NCBI GenBank assembly: GCA_021324575.1
Contig: JAJPIW010000103.1
Span: forward strand, 1 to 46,437
DNA: 46,437 nucleotides
Direction of reading: 5' to 3'
Source: Intrasporangiaceae bacterium
GTDB lineage: Bacteria > Actinomycetota > Actinomycetes > Actinomycetales > Dermatophilaceae
In this document: positions 1-8,798 of the stretch, piece after piece
How positions within the stretch are numbered: the stretch's first letter is position 1
Layout: the number at the start of each line of letters is the position of its first letter
Program-made: the position numbers and the translations under genes
The notes under the pieces: generated by a model
The model's input: the letters and a program-made list of their open reading frames with translations, nothing else
Database searches by the model: none
What the model was told of the DNA's origin: nothing

Positions 1-85
1 ACGCCTGGGCCACCCCCGCCCAACGCCTCGATACCCTCCTGGCACAAGCAGAACCACCAGGTGTTGCACTAGCACCCTGAATCCG
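1..85 (+). mobile_element. Right end of a probable IS30-family insertion sequence (partial)
   Basis: The window opens inside an element whose transposase C-terminus is readable (next entry). The transposase stop at 78-80 falls in the sequence GGTGTTGCACTAGCACCCTG, which resembles the terminal-repeat style of actinobacterial IS30 elements, where the end of the gene runs into the terminal repeat. The left end lies outside the window, so neither the repeat nor a target duplication can be confirmed. The element sits about 40 bases past the carA stop, where carB would usually follow. The exact right boundary (about 80-90) is a guess. Confidence 0.4.
3..80 (+). CDS. IS30-family transposase, C-terminal fragment
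   Basis: Only the last 25 codons are present, reading from the left edge to a TGA at 78-80. The tail contains WATPAQRLDTLLAQ followed by PPGVALAP. IS30 transposases typically end with a '(G/A)W-x-TPA-x-x-L-x-x-LL' segment after the catalytic glutamate, and many actinobacterial members then have a short PPGVA-like tail; the match rests on that resemblance alone. The catalytic residues are outside the window, so the family is likely but unproven. It runs convergent to carA. Confidence 0.45.
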   Translation, partial: AWATPAQRLDTLLAQAEPPGVALAP

Positions 86-121
86 CCGTACCCCGAGGAC
101 CCGATAACTTTGGGGAGGGAG

Positions 122-1279
122 TCAGGGGGAGACGGGGTCGGCGAGGGCGTGGGCGGCCATCAGGTCGACGAAGCGGTCGAACAGGTATGCCGCGTCGTGC
201 GGGCCCGCGGCAGCCTCCGGGTGGTACTGGACCGAGAAGGCCGGCCGGTCCACGCACTCCAGCCCCTCGACGACGTCGTCGTTGAGGCAGATGTGGGAGA
301 CCCGGGCCGTCCCGTATGCCGTGTCGCTGTCCCGGTCGAGGGGCGCGTCGACGGCGAAGCCGTGGTTGTGCGCCGTCACCTCGACCTTGCCCGTCGACCG
401 GTCCATGACCGGCTGGTTGATCCCGCGGTGGCCGTACTTCAGCTTGTAGGTGCCGAACCCGAGCGCCCGGCCGAGGAGCTGGTTGCCGAAGCAGATCCCG
501 AAGAACGGCAGGCGTGCCTCGAGCACCTGACGGAGCACCGCCACCTGGCCGTCGGCCGTCGCCGGGTCACCCGGGCCGTTGCTGAAGAAGACCCCGTCCG
601 GCTGCACCGCGGCGATGTCCTCGAACGTCGCCGTGGCCGGGAGCACGTGGACCTCGATCCCCCGCTCGGCCATCCGCTGCGGGGTCATCCCCTTGATCCC
701 GAGGTCGACCGCGGCGACGGTGAACCGCTTGTCCCCCAACGCTTCCACGACGTATGCCGCGTCGGTCGACACCTCTTCGGCCAGGGATGCCCCGGCCATC
801 GCCTGAGCGGCCGTCACCTGGGCGAGGAGCTGCTCGACCGGCATACGAGCCGCGTCGCCGGAGAAGATCCCGACCCGCATCGCACCCCGCTCCCGAAGAT
901 GCCGGGTGAGCGCGCGGGTGTCGATGCCACAGATGCCGACGACACCCTGCGCGCTGAGCGCGCCCTCGAGCGTGCCGGTCGCGCGCCAGTTCGACGGCCG
1001 CAGCGCGGGGTCGCGCACGACGTAGCCGGCGACCCAGATCCGGGAGGACTCGTCGTCCTCGTCGTTCCAGCCCGTGTTCCCCACGTGCGGTGCGGTCATG
1101 ACGACGACCTGGCGGTGGTAGCTGGGGTCGGTGAGCGTCTCCTGGTAGCCGCTCATCCCGGTCGAGAAGACGGCTTCCCCGACGGTCGTCCCGATCGCGC
1201 CGAGCGACTCGCCGCGGAACGTCCGGCCGTCCTCCAGGAGGAGGATCGCCGGCTCGCGCTCGGTAAGCAGGGTGGTCAT
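122..1279 (-). CDS. carA: Carbamoyl-phosphate synthase small subunit (glutaminase)
   Basis: The product is 385 aa. The N-terminal domain begins [21 protein letters not shown] and carries the family segment [16 protein letters not shown]. The C-terminal class I glutamine amidotransferase domain shows the nucleophile elbow [11 protein letters not shown] (catalytic Cys) and the His-Glu pair in VQYHPEA. It supplies ammonia to CarB for carbamoyl phosphate, the first step of pyrimidine and arginine synthesis. The ATG overlaps the pyrC stop by 4 bases (ATGA), so translation is probably coupled to pyrC. carB does not follow within the 121 bases left in the window; an IS end is there instead. The gene carries several copies of the GTATGCCG/CGGCATAC octamer. 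Confidence 0.97.
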   Translation of the reverse strand: MTTLLTEREPAILLLEDGRTFRGESLGAIGTTVGEAVFSTGMSGYQETLTDPSYHRQVVVMTAPHVGNTGWNDEDDESSRIWVAGYVVRDPALRPSNWRATGTLEGALSAQGVVGICGIDTRALTRHLRERGAMRVGIFSGDAARMPVEQLLAQVTAAQAMAGASLAEEVSTDAAYVVEALGDKRFTVAAVDLGIKGMTPQRMAERGIEVHVLPATATFEDIAAVQPDGVFFSNGPGDPATADGQVAVLRQVLEARLPFFGICFGNQLLGRALGFGTYKLKYGHRGINQPVMDRSTGKVEVTAHNHGFAVDAPLDRDSDTAYGTARVSHICLNDDVVEGLECVDRPAFSVQYHPEAAAGPHDAAYLFDRFVDLMAAHALADPVSP

Positions 1280-2598
1280 CGGTGGGTCACCGAACCTCTC
1301 AGGATGGTGGCGTGGACGGCGGCCCCGAAGGTCCGGCCGTGCCAGGGGTTGTTGCGGGACAACGACTTTGAGTCGGCGGCATCGACCGTATGCCGCGCAC
1401 TCGGGTCGACGAGGACGAGGTTGGCCGGCTCCCCGACGGCGATCGCGCGGCCGTGACCGGACAGGCCGGCAATGCGCGCCGGAGCGGCGGACATCCTCGT
1501 CGCGACCCCGGACCAGTCCAGCCGCCCCGACTCGACCATGACCTCGGCGACCACGGCGAGGGCGGTCTCCAGCCCGAGCATCCCGAACGCCGCGTCGACG
1601 AAGGCGTGCTCCTTGTCGTGCCTCGCGTGGGGCGCATGGTCGGTGGCGACGGCGTCGATGGTGCCGTCGGCCAGCGCCGCCCGCACCGCCTCCTGGTCCT
1701 CGCTCGGCCGGAGCGGCGGGTTGACCTTGAACGTCGGGTCGTAGCCGGCGACCAGCTCGGTCCCGAGGGCGAGGTGGTGCGGCGTCACCTCGGCGGTGAT
1801 CCGGATGCCGCGTGCCTTGGCCCACCGGACGACGTCGACACCCTCGGCCGTCGACACGTGGGCGACGTGGACGCGCCCCCCCACGTGCTCGGCGAGCAGG
1901 GCGTCGCGGGCAATGATGCTCGACTCGGCGACGGCCGGCCAGCCGGGCAGCCCGAGCCGCCCGGAGAGCTCCCCCTCGTGGCAGCACGCTTGCGGCCCGG
2001 CGAGGTTCGCGTCCTGCGAATGCTGGGAGATGACCGCGTCGAATGGCTTGAGGTACTCCAGGGCGCGACGCATGACCCGTGCGTTCTGGACGCAGCGGCC
2101 GTCGTCGGAGAACACCCGGACTCCCGCGCGGGACCGGGCCATCAGGCCGAGCTCGGCGAGCTCCTCGCCGGCCAGGCCCTTGGTGACCGCTCCGACCGGT
2201 ACGACATCGACGAGGCCGATGGCCCGCCCGAGGTCGAGGATCCGCTCTGCGGCCTCGCCGGTATCGGTGACCGGCGAGGTGTTGGCCATGGCCAGGACGG
2301 CCGTGAAGCCGCCGGCCGCCGCGGCCGCGGCCCCGGACGCGATCGTCTCGGCGTCCTCACGGCCCGGCTCGCGCAGGTGGGTGTGCAGGTCGACGAACCC
2401 GGGGAGGAGGACCAGCCCGTCGGCGTCGACAACCGCCTGGTCGGGCAGGTCGGCGGGCCGGGTCAGCGAACCGACCTCAACGATCCGTCCGTCACGGACC
2501 AGCACGTCGCCTCGCGTTGCGTCTGCGGATCTGGGGGTTGGGGCCCCCAGCGACGCAGACGCTAGAAGCGCGCCGGTGATGAACAGGTCGCCACTCAT
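1276..2598 (-). CDS. pyrC: Dihydroorotase, class I
   Basis: The product is 440 aa. It interconverts N-carbamoyl-aspartate and dihydroorotate. Metal-site motifs are all present: [10 protein letters not shown] near the N-terminus, SQHSQD, HVAHVST, EVTPHHL and the catalytic ATDHAPH. This is the amidohydrolase-fold class I form usual in Gram-positives. The N-terminus is somewhat longer than usual, with an extra segment [14 protein letters not shown] between the first strand and the conserved DVLVRDGRI. It overlaps pyrB by 4 bases upstream and carA by 4 bases downstream, inside the pyr operon. Confidence 0.96.
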   Translation of the reverse strand: MSGDLFITGALLASASLGAPTPRSADATRGDVLVRDGRIVEVGSLTRPADLPDQAVVDADGLVLLPGFVDLHTHLREPGREDAETIASGAAAAAAGGFTAVLAMANTSPVTDTGEAAERILDLGRAIGLVDVVPVGAVTKGLAGEELAELGLMARSRAGVRVFSDDGRCVQNARVMRRALEYLKPFDAVISQHSQDANLAGPQACCHEGELSGRLGLPGWPAVAESSIIARDALLAEHVGGRVHVAHVSTAEGVDVVRWAKARGIRITAEVTPHHLALGTELVAGYDPTFKVNPPLRPSEDQEAVRAALADGTIDAVATDHAPHARHDKEHAFVDAAFGMLGLETALAVVAEVMVESGRLDWSGVATRMSAAPARIAGLSGHGRAIAVGEPANLVLVDPSARHTVDAADSKSLSRNNPWHGRTFGAAVHATILRGSVTHR

Positions 2599-3554
2599 GC
2601 TGCCGCCTCCGATCCGTCGCCGGCGAGCAGGTGATACAGCACGCTCATCCGAACCGCCACACCGGCCGAGACCTGGTCCAGGACAAGGGAGTTCGCGCTG
2701 TCGGCCGCATCGGCCGAGATCTCCAGGCCGCGGTTCATCGGGCCGGGGTGGAGGATCGCCGCCTCCGGGTTCGCCGAGAGCAGCCGCTCCAGACGGGGAC
2801 GGGTCATGCCGTAGCCGACGGTGTACTCGCGGGCCGTGGGGAAGAACCCGCCACTCATCCGCTCGCGCTGCACCCGCAGCATCATGACCGCGTCAGGGGC
2901 GTCACCGGCATACAACGTCTCGTCGAGGTCCCAGGACGTCGCGAACCCGTCGGCGGCCGACCAGGCCGACACCCCGCTCGGCATGAGCGTCGGCGGAGCG
3001 ACGACGGTGACCCGGGCGCCGAGCGTCTTCAGGGTGATGACGTTGGACCTGAAGACACGGGAGTGGGTGAGGTCGCCGACGATCACGACGTGCCGGCCGT
3101 CGAGCGAGCCGAGCCGCGAGCGCAGGGTGTAGGCGTCGAGGAGCGCCTGGGTGGGGTGCTCGTGCGTGCCGTCGCCGGCGTTGATGACCGACGCGTCGAC
3201 CCACTGGGCGACCTGCTGGCAGGCGCCGCTGGCGTTGTGCCGGATGACGAGGGCGTCGACGGCCATCGCGTTGACCGTCATGACGGTGTCGCGCAGCGAC
3301 TCCCCCTTGGAGGTCGAGGAGCCCTTGGCCGACAGGTTGATGGTGTCGGCGCTCATCCACTTGCCGGCGATCTCGAAGCTGCTGCGGGTGCGCGTGGAGT
3401 CCTCGAAGAAGAAGTTGATGACCGTCCGCCCGCGCAGCGTGGGCAGCTTCTTGACCTGGCGGCGCTGGACGTCGTGCATGGATGCGGCCGTGTCGAGGAT
3501 GGCCTCGGTCTGCTCGCGGCTGAGGTCGGCGGAGGAGAGCAGGTGGCGGGTCAT
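2595..3554 (-). CDS. pyrB: Aspartate carbamoyltransferase, catalytic chain
   Basis: The product is 319 aa, normal for the family. It condenses carbamoyl phosphate and aspartate, the committed step of pyrimidine synthesis. The carbamoyl-phosphate loop is visible as [17 protein letters not shown], and the [12 protein letters not shown] and [11 protein letters not shown] segments are in place. No regulatory chain (pyrI) is present, as expected in actinobacteria. The start ATG overlaps the pyrR stop by 4 bases and the stop overlaps the pyrC start by 4, so the four pyr genes form one tightly coupled unit. Confidence 0.97.
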   Translation of the reverse strand: MTRHLLSSADLSREQTEAILDTAASMHDVQRRQVKKLPTLRGRTVINFFFEDSTRTRSSFEIAGKWMSADTINLSAKGSSTSKGESLRDTVMTVNAMAVDALVIRHNASGACQQVAQWVDASVINAGDGTHEHPTQALLDAYTLRSRLGSLDGRHVVIVGDLTHSRVFRSNVITLKTLGARVTVVAPPTLMPSGVSAWSAADGFATSWDLDETLYAGDAPDAVMMLRVQRERMSGGFFPTAREYTVGYGMTRPRLERLLSANPEAAILHPGPMNRGLEISADAADSANSLVLDQVSAGVAVRMSVLYHLLAGDGSEAAA

Positions 3555-4183
3555 CGGTCACCTCCGGCGATCCGCACGACATCGGGTATGCCGTCGGAGC
3601 CGGTGAGGCGGACCTGCACCTTCTCGGTGTGCGCGGTCGGCAGGTTCTTGCCGACGTGGTCGGCCCGGATGGGCAGCTCGCGGTGGCCGCGGTCGACGAG
3701 GACGGCCAGCCGGACCGCGCGCGGGCGGCCGAGGTCGGTCAGGGCGTCCAGGGCCGCGCGGATGGTGCGGCCGGAGTAGAGGACGTCGTCGACGAGGACG
3801 ACGACCTTGCCGTCGATGCCGCCCGCGGGGATGGAGGACGGCATGGGAGCCCGGGTCGGCTGGGAGCGCAGGTCGTCGCGGAAGAAGGTGATGTCCAGCG
3901 CCCCCACCGGCACGGTGGCGCCCTCGACCTCGGCGATCAGGTCGACGAGTCGATGGGCCAGCTCGACGCCACGGCTGGGGATGCCCAGGACGACCAGGTC
4001 CTCGGCGCCCTTGTTGTGCTCGACGATCTCGTGCGCGATACGGCGCAGGGCTCGGGCGATGTCACTCGCCGCGAGGACATCGCGACCGGTCGGGTCGAGG
4101 GGTTGGCCGGGGAGCGGTTGGCGGACGGGAGCCGAGTGGCTGCCGTCGCTGCCGTCTGTGGCGGCTGAGTCCGGACGCGGCAT
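3551..4183 (-). CDS. pyrR: PyrR: pyr operon RNA-binding attenuator / uracil phosphoribosyltransferase
   Basis: The product is 210 aa. The PRPP-binding motif [14 protein letters not shown] and the type I phosphoribosyltransferase fold are clear. PyrR binds pyr leader RNA when UMP is high and turns down the operon; it can also make UMP from uracil and PRPP. The start is supported by a strong Shine-Dalgarno (AAGGAGG, complement of 4194-4200) nine or ten bases upstream, giving an N-terminal extension of about 30 residues before the conserved [12 protein letters not shown]. The ATG itself lies inside a copy of the recurrent octamer (complement of 4178-4185). A matching PyrR RNA hairpin sits directly upstream. 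Confidence 0.95.
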   Translation of the reverse strand: MPRPDSAATDGSDGSHSAPVRQPLPGQPLDPTGRDVLAASDIARALRRIAHEIVEHNKGAEDLVVLGIPSRGVELAHRLVDLIAEVEGATVPVGALDITFFRDDLRSQPTRAPMPSSIPAGGIDGKVVVLVDDVLYSGRTIRAALDALTDLGRPRAVRLAVLVDRGHRELPIRADHVGKNLPTAHTEKVQVRLTGSDGIPDVVRIAGGDR

Positions 4184-4193
4184 ACGCGCCTGA

Positions 4194-4200
4194 CCTCCTT
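4194..4200 (-). promoter_or_regulatory. Ribosome binding site of pyrR
   Basis: The complement reads AAGGAGG, close to a perfect anti-16S match, at good spacing from the ATG at 4183. It fixes the pyrR start and lies two bases past the PyrR-type hairpin, so protein bound to that hairpin could block ribosomes. Confidence 0.75.
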
Positions 4201-4201
4201 C

Positions 4202-4219
4202 CCTGCCTCACTGGACAGG
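4202..4219 (-). promoter_or_regulatory. PyrR-binding RNA hairpin in the pyr leader
   Basis: On the coding strand the leader reads CCTGTCCAGTGAGGCAGG. The outer CCTG/CAGG pairs form a stem and the loop TCCAGTGAGG matches the conserved core of PyrR binding loops as I know it from Bacillus (TCCAGAGAGG). It lies between the likely transcription start and the pyrR ribosome binding site, with no room for a Bacillus-style antiterminator/terminator pair. Translational repression, as reported for mycobacterial pyrR, is therefore the more likely mode. Confidence 0.7.
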
Positions 4220-4299
4220 TCGTTAAAGGATGTCGATCGGGGGTCACTCTAGCGCCACCCGGAGGCGGTACCTCGCGGGTGTCCGTCATGGGCCGCCGG

Positions 4300-7200
4300 T
4301 CAGGGTCCGACGAAGCCCTGCACGTCGACCACGAGGTCCAGGGTCCCGGCCGACTGGTTGGTGATGACGACGGTGCCGGCCGACGACAGCGCGGCAGTCG
4401 CCAGGCTGGCCACCGTGGATCCTCGCGTGAAGTTCGCCACCGAGCTCCGGGTCGTCCCCGTCGGGCTGACCCCCAGCTGGCCGCTGGCCGTCGGTGTCAC
4501 GACGGTGAGGTTGAGGGTGGCGGCCACCACGCCCGCCGGCACCGGTGAGCCGATGACGTCGGCGACCCGGACGGTGACCGACGCCCCGCCCGAGAGGTGG
4601 ACCTTCAACGGGTTGGACGGAGCGCCGACGCGGGTGTCGACGAGTCGCTCGGGTGACACCGGGCTGGACGTGCGGCCCGATGACGCCGCATAGCCCTGGA
4701 CGTCGATGACGACCTGGATCGTCCCGCTGCTTCCGTTGTGCACCAGAACCGTGCCGTCGGCCGCCAGCTGGACGACCGCGAGGTTGGCGATCGACTGTCC
4801 GGCCAGGAAGTTGACGTTGGACACCGTCGAGGTCGTCGCGCCACCGACGGCGAGGTACCCGGCGCGCGCCGGTTGGGTAACCGTGAGGTTGAGGGCGGCG
4901 GCCTTCGCACCGGCCGGGACCGGTGACCCGCTGACCCCGGCAATGCGGAACCGGGTCGATGACCCGGCCGCCAGGGCCACGGCCCGGGTGTTGGCGGGCG
5001 CACCCGACCGGGTGTCAGCGACGCGGGTCGGCGTCACCGAGCTCCACAGCGACCCGCTGGTGCCCGGCCGGACCGCGGCCTGCACGTCGAGGATCACCTG
5101 GACGGTTCCCGAGGAGTGGTTCGTGACCGTCGTGGTTCCGTCCGGTCGCAGCCGAACCAGCGAGAGGTTGGGCAGCGTCCGCCCCGCCGTGAAGTTGATC
5201 GCCGAGCTCGTCGAGCCGTCCGGGGACACACTCAGGTAGCCGTTGCCGGTGGGCGAGGTGACCGTGAGGTTGGCATAGGCGCTCGTCGCCCCTGCCGGGA
5301 CCGGCGAACCGGTGACGCCGGCCACCCGGACGGACAGCGACTCCCCTGGTCTCAACGCGGTTCGCCGTGAGTTCGCCGTCGCCCCGCGTCGGGTGTCCAG
5401 GATCCGGGCGGCCGCGACGGGGACGATCCGGCCGGCCGCGACCGGTACGACGGCGTTGCTCGCGGCCGACGCCCGACTCGACCCCACGGCATTCGTGGCC
5501 GTCACGGCGAAGGTGTAGCTCGTGCCGTTGACCAGCCCGGTGATCGTCGCCGTGGTTGCCGTGCCGGCCACCGTGACGCTCCGGCCACCGGGCGAGGCCA
5601 CCACCCGGTACCCGGTGAGGGGCGCCCCGTTGGCGGCCGCCGCGGTCCAGTGCACGGCAGCCCGGGCGTCGCCGGCTACCGCCCACGTCCCGCCGGGTGC
5701 GCCGGGCGCCGCGGTGAGCAGTCGGAACCTGGCCGCATCGGCGGCGATCACCCCGGTCGTCGAGGACGGTTCGTTGTCGGCCAGATGGAGCCGCAGCGGT
5801 TGGCCGGACCTGACGACGAAGCCCGAGCCGATGGTTCGGTACCCGCTCCCCATCGACTGGTTGACGGTGATCGGGTGCTTGCCCGTAGCGTCGGTGACCG
5901 TGTAGTGCCCGATGCCCGTGGCGCCGATCGACCCGGGAACGTTGACGTCCACGGCATACGTCCCGGGGCTCAGCGATGGCGACCAGGTCGCCCCGCTGGA
6001 CTCGGTCGTCGATCCCGCGGTCCGGGTCCAGTACCCACGGCCCGCCACGCCGCTACCCGGGCTGGGGCGCCAGTAGGACATCGGCCCGGTGAACGCGAAG
6101 CCCGCCGAGCCCGGCCCGAGGATGCCCGAGCCGTAGCTGACCTGGGTGGGGTTGCCCGGCATGGTGGCGGTGCTCCAGTTGGCGTCCAGGTTCATCGTCA
6201 CCCCGCCCCACGTCTCGCTGAAGTCCCCGCGGTACTGGTGCAGCCGCTGCCCGCTCCAGTACGAGTCGGGGAAGCTCGACGAGCCGGTCGACGTGGTCTG
6301 CAGCTCGTCCCAGAGCGCGTACCAGATCTGGTCCGGCGCCACGAAGGTCGTCGACCCCGCCGCGTGTGCCTTGGACATGTCGGTCATCAGCGAGCCCACG
6401 TTGCCGTACACGCCGGCGCTGAAGCCCTGCTTGCGGATCTCGGTCGTCCAGGCGCTGACCATCTTCAGGACGGCAGCCGTGCAGGAGGCATTGCCGGTCG
6501 CGTAGTTCTCCAGGTCGTAGTGGATGGTCGAGCCCGCGGCCAGCCCGAGTGCGCGCGCCTTCTCCGCCGCGTCGTCGGCCGACGACGTCCCCGTGCTCGC
6601 CGCGTTGCTCGCCGTGAAGGTGGACAGGGACGCGTTGACGCACGGCGCCTGCAGGCCGACGTAGATGGGGGCCAGTCCCCAGCCCTGCCCGGTCACGGTG
6701 GACACCCAGGACTTGGTGAGGTTCGGCTGGCCACAGCCGCGGAGGGCGCCGCCGATGTAGACCCCGACGGCGGCATACGGGGAGCTCGCCTTCCAGGTCG
6801 CCATCGCCGAGGCCGAGGGCGCCGCGCAGGTGTCGAACCACATCCCGGTGAAGGACTTCCCCTTCGGCGCCGCGGCGGCGACCGCGCTGCGGACGTATGC
6901 CGCGGGCGCGGCCGGGATCGTGGTGGGCGCCGACGCGGACGTGGGCGGGGTCTGGGGCGTCGACGGGGTCGTGGCCGCGCCGCTGCCGAGGGTGTCGACG
7001 ACGTCGCTCGTGGTCAGCTCACCCGACGGTGACGTGGTCCGGATGCTCACTCCGGAGTCCGGCAGAACCGCAAGGCCGGCCCGCGACACGGCGTCCCACC
7101 GCGTGCGGACCGCCCGCCCCGAGCGCCGCTCGACGCGGGCCGACGGAGCTGCCGTGCTCACCGTGTCAGCGGCCGTCGTGGTGGCCAGCCAGATCGTGTC

Positions 7201-7530
7201 GGCCGTCGCGAAGGCCCGGGCCGGACAGCTCTGCTGGCCGCTGGGGGTGCCGAGGTAGACGGCGGGCCGGTCCATCCGGACGCACGCCGTGGGATCCGCG
7301 TCGAGGTTGACCACCGGCCAGCTCGTCGGGGCCTGGACCGAGACCCCTCGGTAGCTCACCCGATGCTGGGGCAGGGAGGCCGAGGACACGGTCGTGGACG
7401 TCGGGGCCGGTGCGGCATCGACGGCCGCCGACGGCCCACCACCGGCGCGCTCGGATACGACCAGCCCGCCGACGACAAGACCGACGACGAACAGAGCGTG
7501 GGCAGCGCGCGCGACCGGACGCAGGATCAC
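4300..7530 (-). CDS. Large secreted multidomain protein with DUF1906 (glycosidase-like) domain and three C-terminal beta repeats
   Basis: The product is 1076 aa from a GTG start with an AGGAG ribosome site six bases upstream. An N-terminal hydrophobic segment (about residues 8-27) looks like a signal peptide. Order of domains: a Ser/Thr/Pro-rich N-terminal region to about 215; a DUF1906 domain about 223-450 (GMWFDTCAAPS, VGVYIGG, HYDLENY), a family with a glycoside-hydrolase-like TIM barrel; a golvesin-like beta domain about 483-600 (YWTRTAGSTTESSGATWSP, GYRTIGSGF); a fibronectin type III domain about 608-697; then three related repeats of about 120 residues (about 705-821, 826-946, 956-1076), each with DTR near its start, GSPVPAG, a central NLTV and a closing VVDVQG-like strand. 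No LPXTG anchor is seen. It probably acts on or binds the cell envelope or an external glycan; substrate unknown. It interrupts the usual nusB-pyrR neighbourhood. Confidence 0.8.
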   Translation of the reverse strand: MILRPVARAAHALFVVGLVVGGLVVSERAGGGPSAAVDAAPAPTSTTVSSASLPQHRVSYRGVSVQAPTSWPVVNLDADPTACVRMDRPAVYLGTPSGQQSCPARAFATADTIWLATTTAADTVSTAAPSARVERRSGRAVRTRWDAVSRAGLAVLPDSGVSIRTTSPSGELTTSDVVDTLGSGAATTPSTPQTPPTSASAPTTIPAAPAAYVRSAVAAAAPKGKSFTGMWFDTCAAPSASAMATWKASSPYAAVGVYIGGALRGCGQPNLTKSWVSTVTGQGWGLAPIYVGLQAPCVNASLSTFTASNAASTGTSSADDAAEKARALGLAAGSTIHYDLENYATGNASCTAAVLKMVSAWTTEIRKQGFSAGVYGNVGSLMTDMSKAHAAGSTTFVAPDQIWYALWDELQTTSTGSSSFPDSYWSGQRLHQYRGDFSETWGGVTMNLDANWSTATMPGNPTQVSYGSGILGPGSAGFAFTGPMSYWRPSPGSGVAGRGYWTRTAGSTTESSGATWSPSLSPGTYAVDVNVPGSIGATGIGHYTVTDATGKHPITVNQSMGSGYRTIGSGFVVRSGQPLRLHLADNEPSSTTGVIAADAARFRLLTAAPGAPGGTWAVAGDARAAVHWTAAAANGAPLTGYRVVASPGGRSVTVAGTATTATITGLVNGTSYTFAVTATNAVGSSRASAASNAVVPVAAGRIVPVAAARILDTRRGATANSRRTALRPGESLSVRVAGVTGSPVPAGATSAYANLTVTSPTGNGYLSVSPDGSTSSAINFTAGRTLPNLSLVRLRPDGTTTVTNHSSGTVQVILDVQAAVRPGTSGSLWSSVTPTRVADTRSGAPANTRAVALAAGSSTRFRIAGVSGSPVPAGAKAAALNLTVTQPARAGYLAVGGATTSTVSNVNFLAGQSIANLAVVQLAADGTVLVHNGSSGTIQVVIDVQGYAASSGRTSSPVSPERLVDTRVGAPSNPLKVHLSGGASVTVRVADVIGSPVPAGVVAATLNLTVVTPTASGQLGVSPTGTTRSSVANFTRGSTVASLATAALSSAGTVVITNQSAGTLDLVVDVQGFVGP

Positions 7531-7611
7531 GGGTGACTCCTGTTACTCCTGGGGCAGGGGTGACCAAGGATGCCACAGTTGTCGGCGTGTCGAAACTCGA
7601 GAATGAACTAC

Positions 7612-7624
7612 ACCAGTGGTATTA
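7612..7624. promoter_or_regulatory. Short inverted repeat upstream of the secreted DUF1906 protein
   Basis: TACACCAGTGGTA forms an imperfect palindrome (ACCA-G-TGGT core) in an AT-richer patch about 85 bases before the GTG of the secreted protein. It could be an operator, but no known regulator matches it. Weak evidence. Confidence 0.2.
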
Positions 7625-7672
7625 ACCGCGGCCTCGACGGCCGACCTCAGGCAGGAGCAACCCGCGAGGGCG

Positions 7673-8086
7673 TCACGCGAGGGTGGGCTTGACCTCGGCC
7701 AGCCGCGCGAGCAGCCCGTTGACGAACTTCGGCGACTCGTCGGTCGACAGGTCGGTCGCCAGCGAGACCGCCTCACTGATCGCGACCGGCTCGGGCACGT
7801 CCACGGCATACAGGACCTCATAGGCCCCGAGCCGCAGGATGGCCCGGTCCACCGCGGGCATCCGGTCGAGGGACCAGCCCTGGGAGTAGGTCGAGAGCAG
7901 CTCGTCGATGTCGCGCCAGTGGCTCACGACCCCGAGCACGAGATCGGCGGTGTACTCGTTGAGCGGCGCCTCGGTCACCGGTGCGGCGAGCCGCTCACGG
8001 AGCAGGTCGCCGGCGTTGACCCCGCGCTGCTCGGCCTCGAAGAGGAGGTCGAGGGCGCGTTTGCGGGCCTTGGTGCGAGCGGCCAT
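7673..8086 (-). CDS. nusB: Transcription antitermination factor NusB
   Basis: The product is 137 aa, the usual size. All-helical NusB features are visible: the N-terminal ARTKARKRALDLLFEAEQRG, then MPAVDRAILRLGAYEVL and the C-terminal AVSLATDLSTDESPKFVNGL. NusB binds boxA RNA with NusE (S10) and promotes rRNA antitermination. It begins three bases past the efp stop, so it is co-transcribed with efp. The pairing efp-nusB is a conserved bacterial arrangement. Confidence 0.96.
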   Translation of the reverse strand: MAARTKARKRALDLLFEAEQRGVNAGDLLRERLAAPVTEAPLNEYTADLVLGVVSHWRDIDELLSTYSQGWSLDRMPAVDRAILRLGAYEVLYAVDVPEPVAISEAVSLATDLSTDESPKFVNGLLARLAEVKPTLA

Positions 8087-8089
8087 GTG

Positions 8090-8650
8090 TCAGCTGACGC
8101 GACCGAGGTAGGACCCGTCGCGGGTGTCGACCTTGACCTTGGTGCCCTGCTCGAGGAAGAGCGGGACCTGGATCTCGGCGCCGGTCTCCAGGGTCGCCGG
8201 CTTGGTGCCGCCGGTCGAGCGGTCGCCCTGCAGGCCCGGCTCGGTGTAGCTGATCTCCAGGACGACCGACGCCGGCAGCTCGATGAACAGCACCTCGCCG
8301 TCGTGGCGGGCGACGATCGCGTCCTGGTTCTCCAGCATGTACTTGGCGGCGTCGCCGACGACGGCCGGGCTGACCGAGATCTGGTCGTAGGTGTCGCTGT
8401 CCATGAAGATGAAGTCGGTGCCGTCGTTGTAGAGGTACTGCATCGTCCGCTTGTCGACGTTGGCCGTCTCGACCTTGAGGCCCGCGTTGAACGTCTTGTC
8501 GACGACCTTGCCCGACATCACGCTCTTCAGCTTGGTCCGGACGAAGGCCGGACCCTTGCCGGGCTTGACGTGCTGGAACTCCACCACGGTCCACAGCTGG
8601 CCCTCGAGGTTGAGGACGAGGCCGTTCTTGAGGTCGTTGGTCGAAGCCAT
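8090..8650 (-). CDS. efp: Translation elongation factor P
   Basis: The product is 186 aa with three beta-barrel domains typical of EF-P, starting [20 protein letters not shown]. The loop that reaches the peptidyl-transferase centre is [15 protein letters not shown], with the conserved lysine in PGKGPA. EF-P relieves ribosome stalling at proline runs. No EpmA-like or EarP-like modification gene is seen nearby. The ribosome site is weak. Its 5-prime region shares a sequence block with that of alaS. Confidence 0.97.
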   Translation of the reverse strand: MASTNDLKNGLVLNLEGQLWTVVEFQHVKPGKGPAFVRTKLKSVMSGKVVDKTFNAGLKVETANVDKRTMQYLYNDGTDFIFMDSDTYDQISVSPAVVGDAAKYMLENQDAIVARHDGEVLFIELPASVVLEISYTEPGLQGDRSTGGTKPATLETGAEIQVPLFLEQGTKVKVDTRDGSYLGRVS

Positions 8651-8665
8651 CAGTGCGTCGCTTTC

Positions 8666-8768
8666 GTATGCCGGGTGGTCAGGTCGCGGGCGCGCGTCAC
8701 CGACCGAAGTGGTGTGGGATCCGCACCATCTTACCGGTCAGCCGCCGATGGTCGGGTTCACGGCATAC
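8666..8768 (-). repeat. efp 5-prime region with paired octamers
   Basis: The gap between efp and the protease carries GTATGCCG at 8666-8673 and its complement at 8761-8768. The first is followed by GGTGGTCAGGTCGCG, nearly identical to the sequence after the last octamer upstream of alaS (19637 onward, one mismatch). Nothing else gene-like is seen in the gap. Confidence 0.55.
8728..8733 (-). promoter_or_regulatory. Candidate -10 box of efp-nusB
   Basis: The complement reads TAAGAT, about 80 bases before the efp start and followed by TGG. Similar boxes (TAGGGT before alaS, TAGGAT before aspS) occur at comparable positions. No convincing -35 hexamer is seen. Confidence 0.3.
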
Positions 8769-8798
8769 CCCTCGGTGGGGTCGCCGTGGCAGGTCGGG

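Noticed and set aside
7531-7672. c-di-AMP (ydaO) riboswitch upstream of the secreted protein
   Set aside because: The gap is 142 bases and no conserved ydaO core is seen.
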